From Bathynomus jamesi (lineage: Eukaryota; Arthropoda; Malacostraca; Isopoda; Cirolanidae), in assembly GCA_023014485.1 (NCBI GenBank), contig JAJOZX010000941.1:902001-966000 (forward strand): a stretch of DNA of 64,000 nucleotides. The letters are read 5' to 3'. The translations under genes and the position numbers were made by a program. A model generated the notes under the pieces. The model ran no database searches. It was given only the letters and a program-made list of their open reading frames with translations, and was not told the origin of the DNA. How positions within the stretch are numbered: position 1 is the first letter of the stretch; the number at the start of each line of letters is the position of its first letter. This document shows, one piece after another, positions 28,572 to 41,292 of this stretch.

Positions 28572-29041
28572 TGTTGGTTTACGTCGTCGTCGTCGTCGTC
28601 GGCCTAGGCAAGCTACGGCTTGGGACCGTAGCGCATCTATCCGGTATAGGTTAACCTGGATGATGTAGCCATAAGCACTGCCGCTAGTTAAGTGCCAACC
28701 AGTGATTATCTCACTAGCCGTATTGAGTCCGTTAGGCGAAACTGCGACAGTACCAAAGGTGGAAAATATAACCTTTGGTTTTCAATTATTTATTTGTAAA
28801 ATGGACATGGTATTAGATTAAAATAAATATTTGAATATAAATAATTAACTGACAATTGTGATATATAATTAATTATGTTTACATACAATAAAATAATATA
28901 GTATACATAAAATTAGTATTAATGTGGTTCACAATTGAATTATAATGGGGTAACTAATTTAAAATGAATTTATACTATTCCGAAATTCAAGACGGTAAAA
29001 TTAACATTTATCTTGAAACTAAAATAAGAGTATTCACTACA
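28572..29041 (-). repeat. Gypsy 5' LTR (right copy)
   Basis: 470 bp, same length as the left copy and identical by eye, including the GTC run. It holds the promoter of the element on the minus strand. Confidence 0.93.
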
Positions 29042-29936
29042 CATGTATTTGTCTAGAAGGGTGCATGCACTCATGTCATTAAAATATCCATTTGAAATTC
29101 AGCCTATTTCAACAAAATAGATAGGGACTTTTGGGACACCCTGTATATAATGTAAGAATGAACTTTAATAGAACTGTAATGGACAATCATAAGCGAATAT
29201 GAAGTAATCCATAATCGCAATCATAATTGTAATAAACCAAAACTAAAATGTACTCAGTAATGTGCTTAAATTGTACTCATGTACTACTCCGAAATTATGT
29301 CTCCCTTTGGAAATGCATAGTCGGCGAATGTAATGGACAATCATAAGCGAATGTGAAGTAATCCATAATCGCAATCATAATTGTAATAAACCAAAACTAA
29401 AATGTACTCAGTAATGTACTTAAATTGTACTCATGTACTACGAAATTATGTCGCCCTTTAGAAATGCATAGTCGGCGAAAACAAGATCATTTTTATTTTT
29501 GTTTTTTTTTTAATTTTTATTTGGAAAATTTCATCTGATCATGTGTTTAAAAGGGGGGAAACTTAACCTTCAAACTGCATTCCCCCCAAAAAAATTCAGA
29601 TTATATATAAAGCATGTAACTGTAAAATCTCGTCTCTTCTTCTTCACTTCTTCACTTCGATTACTTCGATTAGCACTCCCTCGTTAGCAGCCTCGCTGCG
29701 AGGAGGGGGCAGAGGCCCCTTGCCTCCTTAATTTTTAGATTCCGGCCTGAGCCATGGTCGAAAGAAGTCGAACCTCTACCCCTGTAAAATTCAGAGCACT
29801 ACCTGTAAATTTTTCAGAAGTAAACTACAGTAAGAGAAACTTTTTATTTTCCCCTTCGAGTTGGGCTCTCTTCAGAAGAATTTAGTCAACCCCCGTCGAT
29901 TCGAACCACCCAGGGCCATAGACGGAGGGGTTAACA

Positions 29937-32900
29937 GACTGGCGACCCTTTACCAGGATCTTAACAGTGTGGCGACCCTACTACCAAGAATAGAAGAAGA
30001 GGATTTTAACAAGTGGCCACTTTTTGGCCAGGATAGAAATTACCCTGCATCAGGATAAAACCAGTTGACCGGCGTGTCACGACTTCCAGTTCGTAACATC
30101 CACCCTTGAACCGGTGTGTCATGACTCCAAGTTCTCCACGCCTAGTTTTCATCCAGGAACAAGTAGCTAGCACGAAGTTTTCAGGACACGTCAAGGATTT
30201 CGCCGTAGAAATTTTGTTAAGTACAGAGTTTGTTTTTTTAAGTAATTTATAAACATTTGAAAAATCAGTATTATTAACAGTTAATAATGAGTATCAAGTC
30301 AGAATTTACAAGAAACACAGTGAACATTTCAGACACCAGTGATACATTTTTTTAGTGAAACTAATTTTCACAGAGTTAAAAGTCACAGAAGTTAAAAGTC
30401 ACAGAAGTTAAAAGCCACAGAAGTTAAAAGTCACAGAATTTAGTTATCACAGAAGTTAATTGTCACAGAAGTTAATTGTCATAGAATTAATGTCACAGAG
30501 TTAATTTCAGAGAGTTAATTTCAGAGAGTTAATTTCAGTTATTTTCACTATTATAGTCAGTATAGAATAATTTTATTTTATGTACCAAACATAATAGTAC
30601 CGTACCTTCGCGTACATTTGAGTGAAATGTTGTTTAAATTTTTTATTTTTGTTTAAATTTTTTTTCAAATTATTGAATTGAATTGACTTGCAAATTAAGA
30701 AAGAGAGAGTTTAAAGAGTTATAGAGTTACTTGAAGCAGTTTCAAGTTCCATTTTCAGTTTTCAGTCAGTTTCAGTTCGTTGTAACCAAGAGGGACAACC
30801 AAACCCCAGAGATTTATAAAGATACTTGAAGTAGTTTCGAGTCAGTTTCAGTTGCAAATAAGTTGCAAATCACTTTTCAGATTCAGTTGGTTGTAACCAA
30901 GAGGGACAACCAAACCCCAGAGATTAATAGTCTTCACTTGATAGCAGTTCAAGTGCAAGTCAGTTTCATTTTCAGTAGACTCCACTTGATAGAGTTCAAG
31001 TGCAGTCAATTTCAGTCAGTTCAGTTTGAAGATACTTGATAGCGTTCAAGTTAGACAGTTTCAGTTTCAAGATACTTGATAAGAGTTCAAGTCAGAAGGT
31101 TACATCGAGAGGGACAACCGCCCCAGAGATTATAGAAGTACTTTGTAGCAGTTCAAGTCAGTTGTAGTCGGTCCCAAAACAGTTGTAGTCAGTTCCAAAA
31201 CAGTTATAGTCAGTTCCCAGTCAGTTCAAAGTCAGTTTTGGAGTCCCAAGTCAGTTTTGGAGTCCCAAGTCAGTTTTGGAGTCCCAAGTCATTTCAATGC
31301 AGTCAATTGAATTCAACTTTTTCTTTGTAGTTTAAGAGAATTTAATTTGAGAAAATGTAATTTAAAAATTTAATTCAATCTTTTTTTTTGGTAAAAGAGA
31401 ATTAAATTCAACCTGAATTGACCGGTTTGCGTCTTTAGTTTAACCTTTTCTTTTTTTTGTAAGAAGGAACTTGACCGAGTTGTCTTTTCTTTTCATACCA
31501 TTGTTGGGTATATAAATATATAGGTAAAATGACATATTTTATTGTTTGTAACCAAAACAGTTTTTAAATTGTTTATAATGACTTTGCTAATCATTGTAAT
31601 GTATATGTGATAATAATAGTTGTGTAATAATTAATCGATCTTGTCCCAATGACTCCATTTTAAATTACTATGCTGAGGAACATGCCGTCCCTCTGTTTTG
31701 TTTGAACTCTTTTAATTTTTGTTCTAAGTAGTGTGACAAGCAATCTTTTTTTTAAAAAAAAAAGAGCAAAGAGCTCACGAAAAGACGTAATTGTCAATTT
31801 CAGACATATACCCCGAGCTTAGTCACTCAATTCCTCCGAATGTAGTACTCCAAACTTTGTTTTTTTTATTTTATTTTATTTTAACACCCCAACCCCAGTT
31901 GAACCCAGTGTCAACCAGAGAAATGGTTCAACCATGGTTAATTCCTCTTTGGTACTATGGAACATAAAGTCAATTTAGATTAAGTGGTTTTTTTTTATAT
32001 TTTTAAGAATATTATATGTTTAGTTCATTATAGTTTATAATTGATTTCTATTTTCGATTTTTAAATTTTTTTTTTATTCGATTAATACTGACTAATTGTC
32101 GGAGTCGAATTTAATTAATTGTGTGTCAAAATTCAATTTTAAAACCGTGAGATTTACTTTCATCAATTGTAAGTTCTCCTAAGTCCGTTTTGTTTATTAC
32201 CATAATAGGTGTAACTGATTTAATTAAATACTTAAATACTACCTTCAACTTAAAGGATCTTATAATAATAATAATAATAACCCGGATCTTTTCCGTTCTA
32301 CCCCAGCAACAATTTCTAGTGTAGTTTTACTTGCTGAATTCAATAATATATTTTATTTTGGAGAAAGTATTCGTGCTTTAATTAGTTATGGTTATAATTA
32401 TTAATTTTTTCTCTCTTTTGTAGATATTGTTATGGATGATAAATGGAATTTCATAAACATAGTTAAGGAAATAACGTTCTACCCCAGCCTTCTTTAGTTA
32501 ACCTTATAAGGCTAACTAACGAAAATATCACGACCTAACCTAACCAATCGTCAAGGGCGTACAGTTGATTTTGCTAAACAAAGGAACAAGAGACACTGGG
32601 GAACATCTAGAAATATGATAGATTCTTATTTATGTGAATTTCTGAATTTCTGTGGAGAAGACAAAAAGGAAAGGACATTTTTATTGAAATCTTAAATGCA
32701 ATCCCTACTTTTAAATAAAATAAACGGACTATAACTCTTTTGTTATTAATTTCTCCAAAATAAGATATATATTATTGAATTCAGCAAGTAAAACTACAGT
32801 AGAAAATAATATATAATTTCATTTTTTGTTGCTGGGGTAGAACGGAAAAGAGCCAATAACCCTTACACACACACACACACACACACGTATGCACACTATA

Positions 32901-33620
32901 TATACTATATATACACAAACCTTATGCTAAAATCATTGATATCACAAACTATTTCATTGCGTGTAAGTGCTAACTATGCTATTTAGTCTTAAGCATTTTT
33001 GCTTACTATATATAAATTTTTGCTCATGCATTTATTCAGTTATTTAACAATCCTCTAAGCTAATCTGTCCCTCAAAATTATAAGATACACACTTTGTACC
33101 TAGTACACAAATACACACTAGACCACAGGTCTATACATCATCCACTACGTAATTCGATTTTTACCTACACTAGTCAATAAAATTAGTTTATGAATTGTAC
33201 TATCATGGTAACCTTGAAAAATTCATGAACTTTAAAATTTATATTTTTCCCTTTTACCTATTCATTATGTATGTAATTTTCCCCACAGAAAAATACATTT
33301 TTGTTAAAAATTTAACAATATCATTCTTTGTCTAACTTAATTGTTTGTCTAAATTAACGTATTAATCCTTTTATTCTCTTTGCATAAATTAAAGTATTAA
33401 TCTTTGAAATTTTTATATTTTATAAGCAAGTGTCATTTTAAAGATTTGATTACTCTGTATTGTACCCAACCACCCGAACTCACTTGTTCTGTATAAAAAT
33501 TTGTAATGTAAAGAAAAAACGTCATCTAACTTGAATTAGCTAGGATGTTATTTTCTCAATTTTATTGTACTAATTGTACCCTATTATATTATTGTATACA
33601 TATTTTAAAGGGGAGAGCAA
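29937..33620 (+). repeat. Internal region 2
   Basis: 3,684 bp, same layout as internal region 1. It has one copy fewer of CAGAAGTTAATTGT. It shares private variants with internal region 3, for example AAATTG instead of ACAATTG after the CAGTTTTT run near 31560, GAAGGAACTTGACC near 31465, and CTCCATTTTAAATT near 31650. The purine tract is at 33607-33620. Confidence 0.75.
32284..32854. mobile_element. MITE, internal region 2
   Basis: Same position and 8-bp duplication (AATAACCC at 32276-32283 and 32855-32862) as in internal region 1, so it was inherited with the unit and not inserted anew. Confidence 0.75.
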
Positions 33621-34609
33621 TGTAAACATGAACAATGAATAATCAATATTCATTTTTACATAACCAAAATCGCTTAACGCGAGTTTGGATAAAAAATTTA
33701 TTTGTTGCTTTCTATTTTTGTTTGTGTCACAACCCTACGATCTACCATTTCTATGGTTTAGTCATATCCATTTTCCATTTTTCATTTGTTATAGAATTTA
33801 TTATAATTAATTATGGTTGTCTTGCATTTCACCCTCGTCCCTAGATTATGCATACACATTGCATATAACAGGATTGGAACCCGTAGTTGTACTTCTTAGT
33901 CATTAATACCCACTCTTTGTCTCTAATTCGTTCTTGTAAATCTTCCTAATAATGATTTGTACTATACGTACAAATTCAATAACTATGACGTCACATTTTC
34001 CCGTCATTAATTTCCCTTCATCGTATCTCTAGTATTCAATGTATGAAAATTCTTTAACATCATAATAAAAACTGTACACGCTATAGAAGTCATTATTTAT
34101 ATGTTATGTAGTATAAATATAACTATTATTCGACCATATCCCCCCCCTATCCGTCCATATCTTATCTTGACCATTATCCTATGTCAATTTTATTAAATAT
34201 TCATTTTGCTCGTGAAATGCAAAACTTTGTGCATTCGTTCGAAAACGCGCAAATACGTTCTCGTTCTCATTATTTTTTTTCAAGTGCGTTCACCCTCGCA
34301 AGATATTAATAAATGCTTATGCAAGTGTACGCAATTCGCAAATCAGCATAAATCGAACATCTGAAAACGTGAAACCTCCTGTCCTTCTGATTTCAAATTT
34401 ATAACAGGTTATAACATATTATAAAATATTATGTATATAAATTATCTCGTATGTGCCTATGTACTTGTGTTTTACTAATAACCATATATAATAACCAATA
34501 TTATAACCATATATTATAACCATATATAATAACCATATATAAATATAAAAGCACGGTAAGAATTGTAAACGACGTAATGTACTTCAATGAAACTAATTAA
34601 ATGTAATGA

Positions 34610-35854
34610 TACAAATTACAAGTATACAAATTACAAGTATTACACCATTAAAATCTTTAATTAGTAGTTTCCTCATGTGCTCCATCTGTATCTCTGCAAA
34701 TCTCAAAGCGGTCAGCTGCATTGCGGAACACATTTCCGAGCATTTCAGGGGTTATTTTCTCAACTGCTTGCCTAATGCGATCTCGCAGATCTGGTAAATC
34801 TCGGATATTTCTGCGATAGACCTCTGATTTAATGAAACCCCAAGCAAAGAAATCCAATGGGCTCAAATCCGGAGATCGCGCTGCCCAGGGCCTATTTCCC
34901 CCACGTCCAATCCAACGATTTGGAAAACGCTCGTTTAGGTTTGTCTGAACAATTCTGGCATAATGACATGGTGCCCCATCCTGCTGAAATACTACATTGT
35001 CGAGAATGCCATCTTCAAGAAGTTGAGGTTCTAGAAAATTTTGAAACATATCAAAGAAACAGTTCCTGTCACTGTAGCCTCTGCAAAGAAAAAGGGCCCG
35101 TAAATCTTAGACTTTGTCATTCCAAGCCACACGTTGACTTTAGGTGAGTTTCTTTCCCATTCAGTGAACTCAGTTGGCTTTTCATTAGCCCAGATGCGAC
35201 AATTATGTCGATTGATTTTACCACAGGTGTGAAAAGTCGCCTCATCGCTAAACAAAATGTGGTCCATTAAATTGTTATTTCGATTTGTTCGACCAGTTCC
35301 GCACACATTGCTCCTCTTTTTGGAAAATCTTCCTCGTGTAAGTTGTGTAACAGCTGAATGTGATAACACTTCTTCTTCAGCGTCGAACGCAAGATTCTGT
35401 GAACAGTTGTTTTGGTATGGTTAATCTGTGGGATGCTTGGCGAATTGAAATTCATTGATCGTTTCGAACATTATGCGAACAGATTCAATGTTTTGTTGTA
35501 CTGTTGGGCGTCCACTTCTTCCTTCATCATGCACAGATCCAGTCCTTTTGAATTTGTTCAACAATTACGAATTGCTTTATCTTTCGGTCCAGGCTTATGA
35601 AACTTTGTTGAGAATCGGTCTCTGATTTCACATTTCATTCCTCTAATGCGATATGTTACTATCATAACGCGTTCATGCACATCCATCACCAATGATATGG
35701 ATCTGAAAAAATTAATTAAAAATTTAAAAATAATTGAAATAGAAATCTAATGCATGTATTTGTCTAGAAGGGTGCATGCACTCATGTCATTAAAATATTC
35801 ATTTGAAATTCAGCCTATTTCAACAAAATAGATAGGGACTTTTGGGACACCCTG
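34610..35854 (-). mobile_element. Mariner-2 copy in LTR3, left end lost
   Basis: It carries the same 15-bp duplication TACAAATTACAAGTA (34610-34624, 34625-34639) in place of the left end as in LTR2 and LTR4. Right inverted end intact to 35854, then TA. Confidence 0.85.
34657..35686 (-). pseudogene. Mariner-2 transposase, LTR3 copy, most damaged
   Basis: The C-terminal frame (35049-34657) keeps the second and third catalytic Asp. A 2-bp deletion near 35056 and another near 35278 throw the middle part, which includes FSDEATFHTC, into other frames. Further single-base losses near 35415 and 35565 and a 3-bp loss near 35505 hit the DNA-binding half. The clustered losses look more like a poorly polished stretch than slow decay. 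Confidence 0.85.
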
Positions 35855-36632
35855 TATATAATGTAAGAATGAACTTTAATAGAACTGTAATGGACAATCA
35901 TAAGCGAATATGAAGTAATCCATAATCGCAATCATAATATGTATAACCAAAACTAAATGTACTCAGTAATGTGCTTAAATGTACTCATGTACTACTCCGA
36001 AATTATGTCTCCCTTTGGAAATGCATAGTCGGCGAATGTAATGGACAATCATAAGCGAATGTGAAGTAATCCATAATCGCAATCATAATTGTAATAAACC
36101 AAAACTAAAATGTACCAGTAATGTACTAAATTGTACTCATGTACTACGAAATTATGTCGCCCTTTAGAAATGCATAGTCGGCGAAAACAGATCATTTTAT
36201 TTTGTTTTTTTTAAATTTATTTGGAATCTTTCATCTGATCATGTGTTTAAAAGAGGGGAAACTTAACTTCAAACTGCATTCCCCCCCAAAAAATCAGATT
36301 ATATATAAAGCATGTAACTGTAAAATCTCGTCTCTTCTTCTTCACTTCTTCACTTCGATTACTTCGATTAACACTCCCTCGTTAGCAGCCTCGGCTGCGA
36401 GGAGGGGGCAGAGGCCCCTTGCCTCCTTAATTTTTAGATTCCGGCCTGAGCCATGGTCGAAAGAAGTCGAACCTCTACCTGTAAAATTCAGAGCACTACC
36501 TGTAAATTTTTCAGAAGTAAACTACAGTAAGAGAAACTTTTTATTTTCCCCTTCGAGTGGGCTCTCTTCAGAAGAATTTAGTCAACCCCCGTCGATTCGA
36601 ACCACCCAGGGCCATAGACGGAGGGGTTAACA

Positions 36633-39600
36633 GACTGGCGACCCTTTACCAGGATCTTAACAGTGTGGCGACCCTATACCAAGCAAAAGAGAGAAGAGGA
36701 TTTTAACAAGTGGCCACTTTTGGCAGGATAGAAATTACCCTGCATCAGGATAAAACAGTTGACCGGCGGTCACGACTTCCAGTTCGTAACATCCACCCTT
36801 GAACCGGTGTGTCATGACTCCAAGTTCTCCACGCCTTTTTCATCCAGGAACAAGTAGCTAGCACGAAGTTTTCAGGACACGTCAAGGATTTCGCCGTAGA
36901 AATTTTGTTAAGAGAGTTTGTTTTTAAGTAATTTATAAACATTTGAAAAATCAGTATTATTAACAGTAATAATGAGTATCAAGTCAGAATTTACAAGAAA
37001 CACAGTGAACATTTCAGACACCAGTGATACATTTTTTTAGTGAAACTAATTTTCACAGAGTTAAAAGTCACAGAAGTTAAAAGTCACAGAAGTTAAAAGC
37101 CACAGAAGTTAAAAGTCACAGAATTTAGTTATCACAGAAGTTAATTGTCACAGAAGTTAATTGTCATAGAATTAATGTCACAGAGTTAATTTCAGAGAGT
37201 TAATTTCAGAGAGTTAATTTCAGTTATTTTCACTATTATAGTCAGTATAGAATAATTTATTTTTATGTACCAAACATAATAGTACCGTACCTTCGCGTAC
37301 ATTTGAGTGAAATGTTGTTTAAATTTTTTATTTTTGTTTAAATTTTTTTCAAATTATTGAATTGAATTGACTTGCAAATTAAGAAAGAGAGAGTTTAAAG
37401 TTTAGAGTTAGAGTTACTTGAAGCAGTTTCAAGTTCCATTTTCAGTTTTCAGTCAGTTTCAGTTCGTTGTAACAAGAGGGACAACCAAACCCCAGAGATT
37501 TATAAAGATACTTGAAGTAGTTTCGAGTCAGTTTCAGTTGCAAATAAGTTGCAAATCACTTTTCAGATTCAGTTGGTTGTAACCAAGAGGGACAACCAAA
37601 CCCCAGAGATTAATAGTCTTCACTTGATAGCAGTTCAAGTGCAAGTCAGTTTCATTTTCAGTAGACTCCACTTGATAGAGTTCAAGTGCAGTCAATTTCA
37701 GTCAGTTCAGTTTGAAGATACTTGATAGCGTTCAAGTTAGACAGTTTCAGTTTCAAGATACTTGATAAGAGTTCAAGTCAGAAGGTTACATCGAGAGGGA
37801 CAACCGCCCCAGAGATTATAGAAGTACTTTGTAGCAGTTCAAGTCAGTTGTAGTCGGTCCCAAAACAGTTGTAGTCAGTTCCAAAACAGTTATAGTCAGT
37901 TCCCAGTCAGTTCAAAGTCAGTTTTGGAGTCCCAAGTCAGTTTTGGAGTCCCAAGTCAGTTTTGGAGTCCCAAGTCATTTCAATGCAGTCAATTGAATTC
38001 AACTTTTTCTTTGTAGTTTAAGAGAATTTAATTTGAGAAAATGTAATTTAAAAATTTAATTCAATCTTTTTTTTTGTAAAAGAGAATTAAATTCAACCTG
38101 AATTGACCGGTTTGCGTCTTTAGTTTAACCTTTTCTTTTTTTTGTAAGAAGGAACTTGACCGAGTTGTCTTTTCTTTTCATACCATTGTTGGGTATATAA
38201 ATATATAGGTAAAATGACATATTTTATTGTTTGTAACCAAAACAGTTTTTAAATTGTTTATAATGACTTTGCTAATCATTGTAATGTATATGTGATAATA
38301 ATAGTTGTGTAATAATTAATCGATCTTGTCCCAATGACTCCATTTTAAATTACTATGCTGAGGAACATGCCGTCCCTCTGTTTTGTTTGAACTCTTTTAA
38401 TTTTTGTTCTAAGTAGTGTGACAAGCAATCTTTTTTTAAAAAAAAGAGCAAAGAGCTCACGAAAAGACGTAATTGTCAATTTCAGACATATACCCCGAGC
38501 TTAGTCACTCAATTCCTCCGAATGTAGTACTCCAAACTTTGTTTTTTTTTTTTTTTTATTTTAACACCCCAACCCCAGTTGAACCCAGTGTCAACCAGAG
38601 AAATGGTTCAACCATGGTTAATTCCTCTTTGGTACTATGGAACATAAAGTCAATTTAGATTAAGTGGTTTTTTTTTATTTTTTAAGAATATTATATGTTT
38701 AGTTCATTATAGTTTATAATTGATTTCTATTTTCGATTTTTAAATTTTTTTTTTATTCGATTAATACTGACTAATTGTCGGAGTCGAATTTAATTAATTG
38801 TGTGTCAAAATTCAATTTTAAAACCGTGAGATTTACTTTCATCAATTGTAAGTTCTCCTAAGTCCGTTTTGTTTATTACCATAATAGGTGTAACTGATTT
38901 AATTAAATACTTAAATACTACCTTCAACTTAAAGGATCTTATAATAATAATAATAATAACCCGGATCTTTTCCGTTCTACCCCAGCAACAATTTCTAGTG
39001 TAGTTTTACTTGCTGAATTCAATAATATATTTTATTTTGGAGAAAGTATTCGTGCTTTAATTAGTTATGGTTATAATTATTAATTTTGTTCTCTCTTTTG
39101 TAGATATTGTTATGGATGATAAATGGAATTTCATAAACATAGTTAAGGAAATAACGTTCTACCCCAGCCTTCTTTAGTTAACCTTATAAGGCTAACTAAC
39201 GAAAATATCACGACCTAACCTAACCAATCGTCAAGGGCGTACAGTTGATTTTGCTAAACAAAGGAACAAGAGACACTGGGGAACATCTAGAAATATGATA
39301 GATTCTTATTTATGTGAATTTCTGAATTTCTGTGGAGAAGACAAAAAGGAAAGGACATTTTTATTGAAATCTTAAATGCAATCCCTACTTTTAAATAAAA
39401 TAAACGGACTATAACTCTTTTGTTATTAATTTCTCCAAAATAAGATATATATTATTGAATTCAGCAAGTAAAACTACAGTAGAAAATAATATATAATTTC
39501 ATTTTTTGTTGCTGGGGTAGAACGGAAAAGAGCCAATAACCCTTACACACACACACACACACACACGTATGCACACTATATATACTATATATACACAAAC

Positions 39601-40302
39601 CTTATGCTAAAATCATTGAATATCACAAACTATTTCATTGCGTGTAAGTGCTAACTATGCTATTTAGTCTTAAGCATTTTTGCTTACTATATATAAATTT
39701 TTGCTCATGCATTTATTCAGTTATTTTAACAATCCTCTAAGCTAATCTGTCCCTCAAAATTATAAGATACACACTTTGTACCTAGTACACAAATACACAC
39801 TAGACCACAGGTCTATACATCATCCACTACGTAATTCGATTTTTACCTACACTAGTCAATAAAATTAGTTTATGAATTGTACTATCATGGTAACCTTGAA
39901 AAATTCATGAACTTTAAAATTTATATTTTTCCCTTTTACCTATTCATTATGTATGTAATTTTCCCCACAGAAAAATACATTTTTGTTAAAAATTTAACAA
40001 TATCATTCTTTGTCTAACTTAATTGTTTGTCTAAATTAACGTATTAATCCTTTTATTCTCTTTGCATAAATTAAAGTATTAATCTTTGAAATTTTTATAT
40101 TTTATAAGCAAGTGTCATTTTAAAGATTTGATTACTCTGTATTGTACCCAACCACCCGAACTCACTTGTTCTGTATAAAAATTTGTAATGTAAAGAAAAA
40201 ACGTCATCTAACTTGAATTAGCTAGGATGTTATTTTCTCAATTTTATTGTACTAATTGTACCCTATTATATTATTGTATACATATTTTAAAGGGGAGAGC
40301 AA
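36633..40302 (+). repeat. Internal region 3
   Basis: 3,670 bp, closest to internal region 2. The T-rich stretch near 38541-38557 is a pure T run where other copies have TTTTATTTTATTTTATTTT. Hairpin series and short repeats are present. Small deletions are concentrated in the first 850 bp. Confidence 0.75.
38963..39534. mobile_element. MITE, internal region 3
   Basis: Inherited copy with AATAACCC on both sides; 572 bp. Confidence 0.75.
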
Positions 40303-41292
40303 TGTAAACATGAACAATGAATAATCAATATTCATTTTTACATAACCAAAATCGCTTAACGCGAGTTTGGATAAAAAATTTATTTGTTGCTTTCTATTTT
40401 TGTTTGTGTCACAACCCTACGATCTACCATTTCTATGGTTTAGTCATATCCATTTTCCATTTTTCATTTGTTATAGAATTTATTATAATTAATTATGGTT
40501 GTCTTGCATTTCACCCTCGTCCCTAGATTATGCATACACATTGCATATAACAGGATTGGAACCCGTAGTTGTACTTCTTAGTCATTAATACCCACTCTTT
40601 GTCTCTAATTCGTTCTTGTAAATCTTCCTAATAATGATTTGTACTATACGTACAAATTCAATAACTATGACGTCACATTTTCCCGTCATTAATTTCCCTT
40701 CATCGTATCTCTAGTATTCAATGTATGAAAATTCTTTAACATCATAATAAAAACTGTACACGCTATAGAAGTCATTATTTATATGTTATGTAGTATAAAT
40801 ATAACTATTATTCGACCATATCCCCCCCTATCCGTCCATATCTTATCTTGACCATTATCCTATGTCAATTTTATTAAATATTCATTTTGCTCGTGAAATG
40901 CAAAACTTTGTGCATTCGTTCGAAAACGCGCAAATACGTTCTCGTTCTCATTATTTTTTTTCAAGTGCGTTCACCCCTCGCAAGATATTAATAAATGCTT
41001 ATGCAAGTGTACGCAATTCGCAAATCAGCATAAATCGAACATCTGAAAACGTGAAACCTCCTGTCCTTCTGATTTCAAATTTATAACAGGTTATAACATA
41101 TTATAAAATATTATGTATATAAATTATCTCGTATGTGCCTATGTACTTGTGTTTTACTAATAACCATATATAATAACCATATATTATAACCATATATTAT
41201 AACCATATATAATAACCATATATAAATATAAAAGCACGGTAAGAATTGTAAACGACGTAATGTACTTCAATGAAACTAATTAAATGTAATGA

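Larger units (their letters stand above)
24005..29041 (-). mobile_element. Gypsy-type LTR retrotransposon, young, minus strand
   Basis: 5,037 bp with two 470-bp LTRs (TGTTGG ... CTACA on the plus strand) and a 4-bp target duplication. On the minus strand the order is LTR, PBS, leader, gag, protease-RT-RNase H, integrase, PPT, LTR. The domain order RT-RNase H-integrase is that of Ty3/Gypsy elements, and the gag text resembles arthropod Mag-like families. The LTRs appear identical by eye, so the insertion is recent. Two frameshifts interrupt the coding region. Confidence 0.93.
22851..29143 (-). mobile_element. Mariner-2 copy in LTR2, left end lost, interrupted by Gypsy
   Basis: The right inverted end is intact (GGGACTTTTGGGACACCCTG, ending 29143, followed by TA). 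The left end is missing: where the terminal repeat should lie, the 15-bp sequence TACAAATTACAAGTA is present twice (22851-22865, 22866-22880). Gypsy splits the element between 24004 and 29042. Without its left terminus this copy could not be cut out by a transposase. Confidence 0.85.
21862..29936 (+). repeat. LTR2, with truncated mariner-2 and a nested Gypsy element
   Basis: 8,075 bp as it stands; 3,034 bp without the Gypsy and its TSD. The 5' part (21862-22850) matches the other LTRs with the CRE-like site at 22227. Mariner-2 follows (22851-29143, split by Gypsy), then two 154-bp copies (29175-29479), the TATA box at 29604, the leader ATG at 29754 and the end GTTAACA at 29936. There is no 157-bp segment. 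Confidence 0.75.
33621..36632 (+). repeat. LTR3, with truncated mariner-2
   Basis: 3,012 bp. CRE-like site at 33986, TATA box at 36302, leader ATG at 36453. It has many 1-3 bp deletions absent from the other copies between about 34300 and 36900. One of them (CGAGTGGGCTC for CGAGTTGGGCTC) opens the leader frame into a longer one that ends at the TAA near 36630. Confidence 0.72.
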
